Assembly: GCF_003991355.1 (NCBI RefSeq)
Contig: NZ_RCSU01000001.1
Coordinates: forward strand, 434,001 to 498,000
DNA: 64,000 bases
Source: Pseudoflavitalea rhizosphaerae
GTDB taxonomy: Bacteria > Bacteroidota > Bacteroidia > Chitinophagales > Chitinophagaceae
Reading direction: 5' to 3'
Position numbers and translations under genes: made by a program
Notes under the pieces: model-generated
Databases searched by the model: none
The model's input: the letters and a program-made list of their open reading frames with translations, nothing else
Told to the model about the DNA's origin: nothing
In this document: positions 35,899 to 44,063 of the stretch, in pieces
Position numbering within the stretch: position 1 is the first letter of the stretch
How the letters are laid out: the number at the start of each line of letters is the position of its first letter

Positions 35899-38661
35899 TT
35901 AGAGTTTACCAAGAAAATTCCAGGAAAGTGAAACCATAAAATAACGACGCAACACAAAGCCATTGCTTTCACTCCAGTTGGCGCCATCGATACTCCGCTG
36001 ATATCCCGTAGCCTTGTTGAGGATATCGTTCACGGAAGCTTTCAGCACAAGGCTTTCATTCTGCAGGAATTTTTTCTGGATATTCGCATTCCAGGTTACT
36101 ACATTCACACTGCTGGCAAAGGAACCATTACCGGGATTGAAAGAACCCATCAGGTCTGTTCCGATTTCCAGTTTCCAGGGAAGCGAGACAGAGCCGGCAA
36201 AATTATGCGTGTGGTGGAAATTATTGGAATTCACAGCGCCCTTCAATTCCGAGCGCCCCCTGGAGAAACCGAAATTGGAATTCAATGACAGGTTGAATAT
36301 TTCCTTGAAGTCATACCTGAAATTCGAATTGATCCCAAAGCTGGTATTGAACATCCTGAACAACTCCCCGTTCTGGATATTGTAACTGCCAAAATTTGAG
36401 AAATTGAAACCACCGCCGATATTGATGCCTTTGCTACGCCATCCTTTAGACAGGTTCACCATGGCATTCACGCCCGGCAACCCATCCACATTCATAAACT
36501 TGCTCACCCTGCCCTGCTCGCTGATAGTGGTGGCATTGGTGATCACATTGGTATTGAGCGAACCTGACAAATTCACCATCAGCATCAACTCTCGCCTTAA
36601 ATTGTATTTATTAAATGAAAACGACAGGTTATTGTTGAATCCAGGCACCAGGTCCGGGTTACCTTCCTGCACCACAAGTTGATTGGCAGTTCTGCGCAAT
36701 GGCTGCAACTGCTCCATGGAAGGCTGTACGGTAGCGCCGGAGTAATTGATATGAAGACTGGTGGTGAGACTGAAATTGTAAGAGGCCCTGAAGTACGGCG
36801 CCAGGTTGGTAAAAGTTCTTTTCCTCGTTTCATCCGCATCCAGGTTGAATTGTTTCAGCCCGGTGAGGAATACCTTCGATCCTACACCTATCAACCACTT
36901 CCTTGTTTTATAGTTGATGCCCGCTCCTGCTATCTGCGTAAGGGATGTGAAATCGAAATTATTACTGAGACTGTCTACGCGGTCGTCATACTTTCCATTG
37001 CTGCCATTCATCGTATTGAAGCGGCTTTCAGACATGCGGACCTTCAGGCCATACTCGAACTGCGTGTACCATTTCTCATTAAAGCGATTGGTGAGACTGG
37101 CCCTTCCGCCATAGCCTTCATAATTTTCAGTGGAAGCCTGCAGCCTGTCGAGCGACTGCGCCCTGGTCTGCTCACCAGTCACTCCATCGAAGAAAGCATT
37201 TTCAGTCAGGGCGCGATTGTTCGCACGCGTATCGGAATATTCCTGCTCGAAAGTAACATTGAGCTTACCCGCGATCTTCGGCATATCCCTTAAGATACTC
37301 ACGGAAGATTTGAGCGACTGGTCATCGGTGATCTCATTCTCTTCCGAGGCGCTGCTGTTCACAACGATATTCCTGAAATTGGCGGAGGAGGTAGCGGTGT
37401 TCCTGTCGATCTCCTTTCTTCCTTTGCTACCGGCCACCTTCACCATCATGCTGGTAAAGGTATCCAGCTTCACTCCTACTTGTCCTGACAGGTTATGACC
37501 AAAACCTTCGCTTCTATCCGAACGGCTGTCTTTATCGAGGAAGCTTAATGTGTCTGTACTTTTTGTGAAGCGTGTGCTGTTACCCCATCCATCGCCGGTA
37601 TGTGTGCGAAGGCGGTAATTGCCCATAAGTTCGTTCTTGTTATCGCTCCCCCATTTGTTGGAAAAATGTGCGCCACCATTGAGAATAGAAGGCAGGCCAC
37701 TTCCGCTGTACTGACCGATACTTTCCGATTGTGATTTGTTGGCTACCATCATGCCTACACCGTCTTCGATATAATCCATCGATTCCCCTCCTGCCCGGCT
37801 CAGCACTTCCGAGCTGAAATCGCGACTCATACTTTTGGATGCGATGCCAAACACACCTGCTTTCAGTGGTCCCCTGAAAGCGCCCACCATGAGTTCATGT
37901 TCGTAGTTACCATCGCCATTGGCGCCGGTGGATACTTTCCCGAAATAGCCGTTTTTGGCGCTGCTCTTCATTTTGAGGTTGATGGTTTTTGTTTTTTTAC
38001 CATCATCAAAACCAGTGAGCGTAGCCATATCGCTTTTCTTGTCAAATACCTGTACTCTATCAACTGCATTGGCGCGGAGATATTGTGCGGCAAATTTTGG
38101 ATCGTCTGTAAAGAACTCATCTCCATCCACCAGGAGTTTTTTCACTTCCTGTCCCTGTGCCGTAACGGCCCCGCTCCTGCTCACCTCAATGCCCGGTAAT
38201 CTCTTGAGGAGCGCCTGCACATTGGCGCCGGGTTTTACAGCAAAACTGTCTGCCGTGTATTCAAGGGTATCACCCCGCATGCGCATGGCGCGTCCGGCAG
38301 TGACCACTACTTCCTGCATCAGTTTCGCTTCCGTGATCATGGAAATATAACCGAGATCGATGATGCTGGTATCACTGATATCCAGTTCCTGCAAGAAATC
38401 CGCCATGCGCGGATAAGAGATCAGCAGTGTATACTTTCCGGCAGGGATCTTCGAAATGGAAAATCCGCCATCCGCACCGGCCCGCCAGGAGCGGTACAGC
38501 GTAGTATCACTGAGATCGATGAGCGCAACAATGGAATTGTGTAATTTCTTGTTTTCAGAGGAGTCGATCACTTTCCCTTTCAGAATATTCTGGGAAAGCG
38601 CAGGTGTGGTCATACAGATAACAACCAGGAGCTGCAAGGTTTTGGCTATACGTTTTTGCAT
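35899..38661 (-). CDS. TonB-receptor-like outer-membrane beta-barrel protein (partner of GLPGLI)
   Basis: A 920-residue outer-membrane protein. Signal peptide to about residue 23 (ALSQ), then a carboxypeptidase-D-like domain (LKGKVIDSSENKKLHNSIVAL), a short plug-like part (EVVVTAGRAMRMRGDTLEYTAD, LLKRLPGIEVSRSGAVTAQGQ, KKLLVDGDEFFTDDPKF) and a large barrel of the OMP_b-brl_3 type ending YFMVSLSWNF. It lacks the SusC signature DGVILV-type plug loop and has no SusD neighbour, so glycan import is not implied. A -7 box TATATTTG lies 23 bases upstream. It is cotranscribed with the GLPGLI gene. Confidence 0.88.
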   Translation of the reverse strand: MQKRIAKTLQLLVVICMTTPALSQNILKGKVIDSSENKKLHNSIVALIDLSDTTLYRSWRAGADGGFSISKIPAGKYTLLISYPRMADFLQELDISDTSIIDLGYISMITEAKLMQEVVVTAGRAMRMRGDTLEYTADSFAVKPGANVQALLKRLPGIEVSRSGAVTAQGQEVKKLLVDGDEFFTDDPKFAAQYLRANAVDRVQVFDKKSDMATLTGFDDGKKTKTINLKMKSSAKNGYFGKVSTGANGDGNYEHELMVGAFRGPLKAGVFGIASKSMSRDFSSEVLSRAGGESMDYIEDGVGMMVANKSQSESIGQYSGSGLPSILNGGAHFSNKWGSDNKNELMGNYRLRTHTGDGWGNSTRFTKSTDTLSFLDKDSRSDRSEGFGHNLSGQVGVKLDTFTSMMVKVAGSKGRKEIDRNTATSSANFRNIVVNSSASEENEITDDQSLKSSVSILRDMPKIAGKLNVTFEQEYSDTRANNRALTENAFFDGVTGEQTRAQSLDRLQASTENYEGYGGRASLTNRFNEKWYTQFEYGLKVRMSESRFNTMNGSNGKYDDRVDSLSNNFDFTSLTQIAGAGINYKTRKWLIGVGSKVFLTGLKQFNLDADETRKRTFTNLAPYFRASYNFSLTTSLHINYSGATVQPSMEQLQPLRRTANQLVVQEGNPDLVPGFNNNLSFSFNKYNLRRELMLMVNLSGSLNTNVITNATTISEQGRVSKFMNVDGLPGVNAMVNLSKGWRSKGINIGGGFNFSNFGSYNIQNGELFRMFNTSFGINSNFRYDFKEIFNLSLNSNFGFSRGRSELKGAVNSNNFHHTHNFAGSVSLPWKLEIGTDLMGSFNPGNGSFASSVNVVTWNANIQKKFLQNESLVLKASVNDILNKATGYQRSIDGANWSESNGFVLRRYFMVSLSWNFLGKL

Positions 38662-38683
38662 TCAGTTTGTGCTAAGGGTGGCC

Positions 38684-38691
38684 AAATATAA
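38684..38691 (-). promoter_or_regulatory. Bacteroidota -7 promoter box for the TonB-receptor/GLPGLI unit
   Basis: TATATTTG on the minus strand matches the Bacteroidota consensus TAnnTTTG and lies 22 bases before the ATG at 38661, in a divergent promoter region. A clear TTTG-type -33 box is not visible. Confidence 0.5.
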
Positions 38692-38762
38692 ACGCATTCC
38701 CTGATCTACGAAACCCTTCATGGATGGTTTAAGAAGTTTAAAGATATTATTAACAAACGCCT

Positions 38763-38770
38763 TAATTTTG
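38763..38770 (+). promoter_or_regulatory. Bacteroidota -7 promoter box for the MBL-hydrolase gene
   Basis: TAATTTTG matches TAnnTTTG and ends 8 bases before the ATG at 38779. If used, the transcript would be almost leaderless. No convincing -33 box is seen. Confidence 0.4.
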
Positions 38771-38778
38771 ACCGGCGT

Positions 38779-39630
38779 ATGGCTGTACACATTACATCCC
38801 TCAATTCCGGCAGCAATGGCAATTGCTATTATATCGGCAATAGCACCGAAGCAGTGCTGATTGACGCCGGCATCAGTTGCAGGGAAACAGAAAAAAGAAT
38901 GAAGCGTCTGGGACTGGAGATATCTGTTGTGAAAGCCATCTTTGTTACCCACGAACACGCTGATCATATCACAGGCATTTCTGTATTGTCTAAGAAACAT
39001 TCCTTGCCTGTATATATTACCGATGCCACCATGCGGGCCAGCCGCATCAGCGTGGCTCCTTCCCTCTTACACTCATTTACTGCCGGCTCCACCATCAGCA
39101 TCGGAAATTTACAGGTGACTGCTTTCAAAAAATACCATGACGCTTCTGATCCCCATAGTTTTATGGTGAGCGATGGGCAGGTGAATATCGGCATCATCAC
39201 GGATATAGGACATGCCTGTAAGGAAGTGGTGAATTGTTTTACGCAGTGCCATGCCGTTTTCCTGGAAAGCAATTATTGCGATGACATGCTGGCGAACAGC
39301 GATTATCCCTGGCATCTCAAAAAACGTATCAGCAGCGATCATGGTCACCTCAGCAATGCAGCGGCCCTGGAGTTGTTCACTTCTTACAGGAGCAGGCACC
39401 TGAGCCATTTGATCTTATCGCACCTTTCAAAGAATAATAACAAACCCGAACTGGTGAATGAATTGTTCAGCGCGCAAGCCGGAGGAACGAAGATTGTAGT
39501 AGCAAGCCGGTATGAAGAATCCGAACTGTTCTTTGTAGATGGGAAAGAAGTGGAAGGGAATGAAATGCTACAGCTGAATAAGACCACCAGGATACAATCA
39601 AAAGACAATAGCCAGCTGTCCTTGTTTTAA
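38779..39630 (+). CDS. MBL-fold metallo-hydrolase of the YycJ/WalJ type
   Basis: A 283-residue cytoplasmic metallo-beta-lactamase-fold protein. It begins with the family-typical SLNSGSNGNCYYIG, then AVLIDAGISCRETEKR and the metal-binding THEHADH (57-63). Later ligands are in GIITDIGHACKEV, VFLESNYCDDML and LILSHLSKNNNKPE. YycJ/WalJ relatives have been described as 5'-exonuclease-like enzymes with roles in DNA repair or cell-wall regulation; the role in Bacteroidota is not settled. It is monocistronic and followed by palindrome copy D. Confidence 0.85.
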   Translation: MAVHITSLNSGSNGNCYYIGNSTEAVLIDAGISCRETEKRMKRLGLEISVVKAIFVTHEHADHITGISVLSKKHSLPVYITDATMRASRISVAPSLLHSFTAGSTISIGNLQVTAFKKYHDASDPHSFMVSDGQVNIGIITDIGHACKEVVNCFTQCHAVFLESNYCDDMLANSDYPWHLKKRISSDHGHLSNAAALELFTSYRSRHLSHLILSHLSKNNNKPELVNELFSAQAGGTKIVVASRYEESELFFVDGKEVEGNEMLQLNKTTRIQSKDNSQLSLF

Positions 39631-39649
39631 TTACTGCAATATTTACTTT

Positions 39650-39770
39650 GGGTGTTGGCAGTCGCTCGCCTCTGGCGAGTGACTTATATTTAGTCGCCTC
39701 CGGCGACGCGGTGTTCGCCGGAGGCGAACAAACAGAAGTCACTCGCCAGAGGCGAGCGACTGGGCACACG
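39650..39770. repeat. Nested palindromic element, copy D
   Basis: About 121 bp between convergent genes (MBL hydrolase and DUF1338 protein). Outer arms 39659-39684 and 39737-39762 are perfect 26-nt complements. Loops TCT / AGA and inner hairpin order are as in copies A and B. A conventional terminator for the opposing gene lies 19 bases further on, so here the element is not the only transcription stop. Confidence 0.9.
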
Positions 39771-39789
39771 CTAAATTTTCTGCAACACA

Positions 39790-39820
39790 AAAAAATGGGC
39801 CAGCCATACCCGGCCAGCCC
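39790..39820 (-). terminator. Rho-independent terminator after the DUF1338 gene
   Basis: On the minus strand GGGCTGGCC pairs with GGCTGGCCC (nine pairs, two G-U) around a GGGTAT loop, followed by A and seven T. It lies 38 bases past the stop at 39859. Confidence 0.75.
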
Positions 39821-39858
39821 TACTTTCTGTAAAACTATCTCGAACTGCAACAAAAAAA

Positions 39859-40764
39859 TTACCTGTTGATCTGCTCCGTGTAAGTGCTCTCGAATATCTT
39901 ATCCGCATTGTTTGCTTCAAAGCCATCACGACGATGCTCCCTGGCAACATCATTCGCATCCAGGTGCGCAAACTGCGGCAATACCCTTCGCTCTGCAAAC
40001 TCCACGTAACTTCCTGCGATCGCCATTTTTTCTCCGTTGGCAAACTCCACTTCATTCACCGGCGCAACGGTACTGCTCTGCAACAGCAAGCCATCAGCAC
40101 TGGTCTTGATGACGCCGCCTGAAGTATTCAGTTTAATACCGATGGATTCCAGCAGTTGATTGAACTGCTCCAGTTTATTGAAAGGTGACTGTAACGCATG
40201 AACGCTGATAGTATAATGGTTGAGATAGTATCTGTTGTAGATCACCCACGCAGCATACTCGCTCTCCTGCAGCAACCTGCTGTAATCCGCTTTGGTGGGC
40301 GTATTCCAGAGTGGCTTGTGCAGGAATTCACCTACCGCTTCACCATCCTGGAGATCGAGGCCATCCACCGGATCGGCAGTGATGCCATCTGTGTATTTAT
40401 GAATGATAGCCTGTGCTTCAGCCGACAGGTCCTGCACACGCAGCTCACTCACAAAGATGCGCGGATAAGCCGGCGTTGGAGGAGCGTACCAGTAAGCATC
40501 CAGTTTCTTCTCCTTGAAGAAATAGGGGTCCATCTTTTTATACCCGTTGGCCAGGAAGATCTTTTCCAGTGATGCCATGCCCAGGTGCGGAACGCCGAGG
40601 GTCCTGAAAGCGATGTGATCATTCACGATCTCATCCTGAGAAGCAATGATCCCCTTATTGATCAATGCTTCCGTGATCTTCTTCACATCAGGAACATTGT
40701 TCATGTACCGCTCAAACAAAATACTCATGAAGCGGTCCAAAGGGGTTTGTGCATTGAAGTTCAT
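39859..40764 (-). CDS. DUF1338 family protein, 2-oxoadipate dioxygenase/decarboxylase-type (HglS-like)
   Basis: A 301-residue VOC-superfamily-like metalloenzyme. Its pattern DHIAFRTLGVPHLGM (His ligand), LNHYTISVHAL (His ligand) and IAGSYVEFAERRVLP (Glu ligand) matches the HglS/YdcJ family, which turns 2-oxoadipate into 2-hydroxyglutarate in bacterial D-lysine and plant lysine breakdown. The substrate-binding Arg region is in IAFRTL. No other lysine-catabolic gene is in the window, so the pathway link is inference from the family. It is divergent from a LysR regulator gene with 68 bases between the starts, which suggests control by that regulator. Confidence 0.85.
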   Translation of the reverse strand: MNFNAQTPLDRFMSILFERYMNNVPDVKKITEALINKGIIASQDEIVNDHIAFRTLGVPHLGMASLEKIFLANGYKKMDPYFFKEKKLDAYWYAPPTPAYPRIFVSELRVQDLSAEAQAIIHKYTDGITADPVDGLDLQDGEAVGEFLHKPLWNTPTKADYSRLLQESEYAAWVIYNRYYLNHYTISVHALQSPFNKLEQFNQLLESIGIKLNTSGGVIKTSADGLLLQSSTVAPVNEVEFANGEKMAIAGSYVEFAERRVLPQFAHLDANDVAREHRRDGFEANNADKIFESTYTEQINR

Positions 40765-40832
40765 ATAAAAAGTATTTCAGGATACAAATTTCGTTACTTT
40801 TATAGTTAGTAATAATTCATATTGGTAAACGA

Positions 40833-41735
40833 ATGTTAAGTATCATTAACCAGATAGAATTCCGTCATCTCTCCTATTTCAAGGTCCTGGCGGAAGAACT
40901 GCATTTCCGGAAGGCCGCAGAAAAGCTTTTCATCTCCCCTTCCGCCCTGAGCCAGCAGATCAGCCAGCTGGAAGATATCCTCAAGACCGAACTCTTTGAG
41001 CGAACCAATAAGAAAGTGAGCTTAACCGATGCAGGTAATCTTTTATACACGGAAGTAACACAGTTGTTCAACAAACTGAACAGCACTGTCAATAACCTGG
41101 AATTATTGAAGAAGGGAAGCAGCGGGCAGATCGGGATCGGCTTTGTTGCGTCGGCCGTTCAATCCATTTTACCCGGACTGCTGAAGCGGTTCAACAAAGA
41201 ATGTCCCGGTATCAAATTCCAACTGGAAGAGCTAACCAATAAGGAGCAACTCGCGGCCTTGCAGCAAGATGAGATCGATATCGGCTTCATGCGCTCCAAC
41301 CAGGTATCGGAAAATATGATGATCAGGAGTGTGCTGCGCGAAACATTTTCGCTGGTGCTACCGGTGAACCATTCCATGACTTCACGCAGGTTCAGAAATA
41401 TCGGGCAATTGAAAGATGAAAGCTTTATCCTCTTTCCCAATGATCAGAGCCAGCTATATTACCAGCAGATCTTGCATCTCTGCGCCGATCACGGCTTTGT
41501 TCCGAAGATCTCTCATAAAGCCATTCATGCCCCTGCCATTTTCAAGCTGGTGGAAAATGAAATGGGACTGTCCATTCTTCCAACATCCCTGGCCAGCGGA
41601 AATGTGCCGGGCGTACGTTTCATTGAATTGAAAAATATCCCGCAACAAACAGAGCTGTATGCCGTATGGAAAAAAGAAAACAGTAATCCTGCACTGAAAT
41701 ATTTCCTGCAGTTGATGGAAGAGAGAAAAAAATAG
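40833..41735 (+). CDS. LysR-family transcriptional regulator
   Basis: A 300-residue regulator. The N-terminal winged helix is clear: FRHLSYFKVLAEELHFRKAAEKL, then FISPSALSQQISQLEDIL and TELFERTNKKVSLTDAG. The effector-binding half has IGIGFVASAVQSILPGLL, DIGFMRSNQ and GLSILPTSLA. The inducer is unknown. It is divergent from the DUF1338 gene, the usual LysR layout for a regulated target. The 3' end, including the TAG, touches the first base of the terminator hairpin serving the opposing aldose-epimerase gene. Confidence 0.9.
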   Translation: MLSIINQIEFRHLSYFKVLAEELHFRKAAEKLFISPSALSQQISQLEDILKTELFERTNKKVSLTDAGNLLYTEVTQLFNKLNSTVNNLELLKKGSSGQIGIGFVASAVQSILPGLLKRFNKECPGIKFQLEELTNKEQLAALQQDEIDIGFMRSNQVSENMMIRSVLRETFSLVLPVNHSMTSRRFRNIGQLKDESFILFPNDQSQLYYQQILHLCADHGFVPKISHKAIHAPAIFKLVENEMGLSILPTSLASGNVPGVRFIELKNIPQQTELYAVWKKENSNPALKYFLQLMEERKK

Positions 41736-41761
41736 GGCTGGCCCCAGCAGGAAGCCAGCCC
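41735..41761 (-). terminator. Rho-independent terminator after the aldose-epimerase gene
   Basis: On the minus strand an 8-bp GC-rich stem GGGCTGGC / GCCAGCCC with an 11-base loop is followed by TATTTTTTT. It begins 20 bases past the stop at 41782 and reaches the LysR stop codon. Confidence 0.75.
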
Positions 41762-41781
41762 GGATCATCAGACCTGATCCA

Positions 41782-42846
41782 TTATTTTTTCACCGAAAAG
41801 GTATAGATACTTGTTGTACGATACGTTCTGCCCGGCTCCAGTAATGTACTGGGAAAGCCTGGCTGATTGGGCGAATCGGGGAAATGCTGCGTCTCAAAAC
41901 AGAAAGCGGTGCGGAACAGGTCAGGGCCGCTTCGCAACTGATTCTTTCCCTGCATGAAATTTCCTGAATAGAATTGCATACCCGGCTCTTCCGTGTATAC
42001 CCGCATGAAAATACCTGTTTTATCTCCGAGCGCATTGGCCACTTCACGCATGCCAGTTCCCTTCAATACATAGTTGTGATCATATCCTTTTCCGATCAGC
42101 AATTGCACATGCGGTTCATTGATACGCTGACCAATGCTGGTGGGTGTATTGAAATCGAAGGGTGATCCAGCTACCGCCTCCGGCTTACCAATCGGGATCA
42201 GTGTACTGTCAACCGGCGTATAAGCATCTGCGTTGATCTGTATGATATGGCTATCCACCGTTCCACTTCCTTCGCCGTTGAGGTTCCAGAACGCATGGTT
42301 GGTGAGGTTCACAACTGTTGTTTTATCTGTAGTGGCCTCATATTCCATTCTCAGCTCATTGTTATCTGTGAGTGTATAAGTGACTTTCGTATTAAGGGTT
42401 CCGGGAAATCCTTCATCACCATCAGGTGAAACATAAGTGAAAACTACTGTATGCTCATTGGACTGTTCTGCTTTCCAGACTTTGCTTTGAAAACCATTGC
42501 GGCCACCATGCAAAGCATTGGGACCATTGTTGATGGTTAACTGATATCCCTTACCGTTGATAGCAAAACGACCGCCTTTGATGCGGTTGCCGTAACGGCC
42601 GATAGTGGCGCCGTAATATGGTTCCGTACTGGCCGCATACTGCGCAGCACTGTTGAAGCCCAGTACGATGCCCGTAGGCTTTCCATCCTTATCGGGCATG
42701 GTAAAACTGATCAGCCTCGCTCCTTCGGGAATGAATACTGCTTCAAACTGGTTTTTGTTACGGAGTGTGATCGTTTTCTTTCCTGTAGGTTGCTGTGAAC
42801 AACTGATCATCATACTTAGCGCAATTAACGTAAAGATTAATTTCAT
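41782..42846 (-). CDS. Aldose 1-epimerase (galactose mutarotase), exported lipoprotein
   Basis: A 354-residue galactose-mutarotase-fold enzyme with a lipoprotein signal MKLIFTLIALSMMISC (Cys16), so it acts in the periplasm or on the outer membrane. Family motifs: GATIGRYGNRIKGGRF, NNGPNALHGGRNGF (catalytic His region), NLTNHAFWNLNGEGSG and FCFETQHFPDSPNQPGFPSTLL with the catalytic Glu. It interconverts sugar anomers ahead of uptake. It follows the LacI-type regulator gene by 6 bases and is presumably under its control. Confidence 0.92.
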   Translation of the reverse strand: MKLIFTLIALSMMISCSQQPTGKKTITLRNKNQFEAVFIPEGARLISFTMPDKDGKPTGIVLGFNSAAQYAASTEPYYGATIGRYGNRIKGGRFAINGKGYQLTINNGPNALHGGRNGFQSKVWKAEQSNEHTVVFTYVSPDGDEGFPGTLNTKVTYTLTDNNELRMEYEATTDKTTVVNLTNHAFWNLNGEGSGTVDSHIIQINADAYTPVDSTLIPIGKPEAVAGSPFDFNTPTSIGQRINEPHVQLLIGKGYDHNYVLKGTGMREVANALGDKTGIFMRVYTEEPGMQFYSGNFMQGKNQLRSGPDLFRTAFCFETQHFPDSPNQPGFPSTLLEPGRTYRTTSIYTFSVKK

Positions 42847-42852
42847 CTGGCA

Positions 42853-43875
42853 TTACTTTTTCCGCCGGCTCGAATCCCGGATCACGGGAATGGGCTCCAG
42901 CATGATCTTTTGCTGAGCGATCGTTTTGGAACTGCTGTCCAGCAACTGCAGTAGCAGGTCTGTCGCTTCTTTACCCATCGTCACTGTCTGCTGATCGAAA
43001 GTAGTAAGCGATGGAGTAATATGCTCGCCGAACATTTCATTCGCAAAGCCCACCACGCCTATATCCTGCGGTACTTTTTTGCCCATTGCCTTCAGTTGTT
43101 TGAGTGCGCCTAGGGCGGTAAAGTCTTCCACGGCAAAAATGGCATCCGGTGGTTCCGGTAAGCGCATAAGCAGCTCCGTTGCCTGCTGACCTGATCCGAT
43201 GCTCACATAACCTTCTACTACCAGCGCCGGATCGAAGGGGACCTTATGCGCCTTCAATGCAGCCTGGTACCCCTGCAGCCTTTTTTTAAATACATCCATA
43301 TGCGCAGGGCCGGAAATATGCGCGATCCTTTTGTATCCCTGCTTCAACAACTCTTCTGTAGCGGCATATCCACCCCTGAAATCATCCACCACTACAGCGG
43401 GAATGTCCAGCTCCTCTTTGGCGCGGTCGAAGAACACGATGGGAATTCCCTGTTCCCTGATATCGAGGAAATGATCATATTCTGTAGTGTCTTTGGCAAT
43501 GGAGACCAGGATGCCGTCTACCCTTGCATGTAAAAAAGTTTCCAGTCCCTTTCTCTCCTGCTCATGCGATTCATTACTCTGGTAGATGAGTACATTGTAA
43601 CCTTTCTCATTGGCGAGCTTCTCAATGCCATGCACAACCGAACCGAAGAAATTGATCTCTGCGCTGGGTATGATCACGCCGATCAGGTTGCTCTTTCCGG
43701 AGCGAAGCGAAGAAGCGATATTGTTCCGCTTATACTGAAGCTTGCGGGCTGTTTTCTCCACCAGCTTCCGTGTTTTCTCACTGATAGCAGGATGCCCGTT
43801 CAAGGCGCGGGACACGGTGGCCGGCGCAATGGACAATTTCCGGGCAATATCAGCTATGGTTACTTTGTGTGACAA
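42853..43875 (-). CDS. LacI-family transcriptional regulator (TTG start)
   Basis: A 340-residue regulator. The helix-turn-helix begins at once with SHKVTIADIARKLSIAPATVSRALNG, followed by the hinge segment KSNLIGVIIPS and the periplasmic-binding-like effector domain (DGILVSIAKD, IVFFDRAKEE, AIFAVEDFTALGALK). A TTG at 43875 is taken as start. The frame is open upstream to an ATG at 44028, but that adds 51 residues foreign to the family, and an operator palindrome sits 4-17 bases before the TTG, inside that extension. The gene is probably autoregulated and controls the downstream aldose epimerase. The sugar effector is unknown. Confidence 0.88.
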   Translation of the reverse strand: MSHKVTIADIARKLSIAPATVSRALNGHPAISEKTRKLVEKTARKLQYKRNNIASSLRSGKSNLIGVIIPSAEINFFGSVVHGIEKLANEKGYNVLIYQSNESHEQERKGLETFLHARVDGILVSIAKDTTEYDHFLDIREQGIPIVFFDRAKEELDIPAVVVDDFRGGYAATEELLKQGYKRIAHISGPAHMDVFKKRLQGYQAALKAHKVPFDPALVVEGYVSIGSGQQATELLMRLPEPPDAIFAVEDFTALGALKQLKAMGKKVPQDIGVVGFANEMFGEHITPSLTTFDQQTVTMGKEATDLLLQLLDSSSKTIAQQKIMLEPIPVIRDSSRRKK

Positions 43876-43878
43876 GTA

Positions 43879-43892
43879 TGCAAACGTTTGCA
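43879..43892. promoter_or_regulatory. LacI-type operator palindrome
   Basis: TGCAAACGTTTGCA is a perfect 14-bp palindrome that fits the general LacI/CcpA half-site pattern with a central CG. It lies 3 bases upstream of the TTG of the LacI-family gene. Binding here would block the regulator's own transcription or translation. Confidence 0.75.
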
Positions 43893-44063
43893 CGAAAATA
43901 GGGTTTATTTGAATTTTTGCAAGCCGGAATCTGCATTTGACAACCATGTTTATTGTTTGGCAAATCCGCCTGAACCCAGGAGGATCGCGATTAATACAGC
44001 TTCCGGCTATAATAATTCGTATATTCATATTCCCTCCTATCTCTCACCATTAAAACCTGTACT

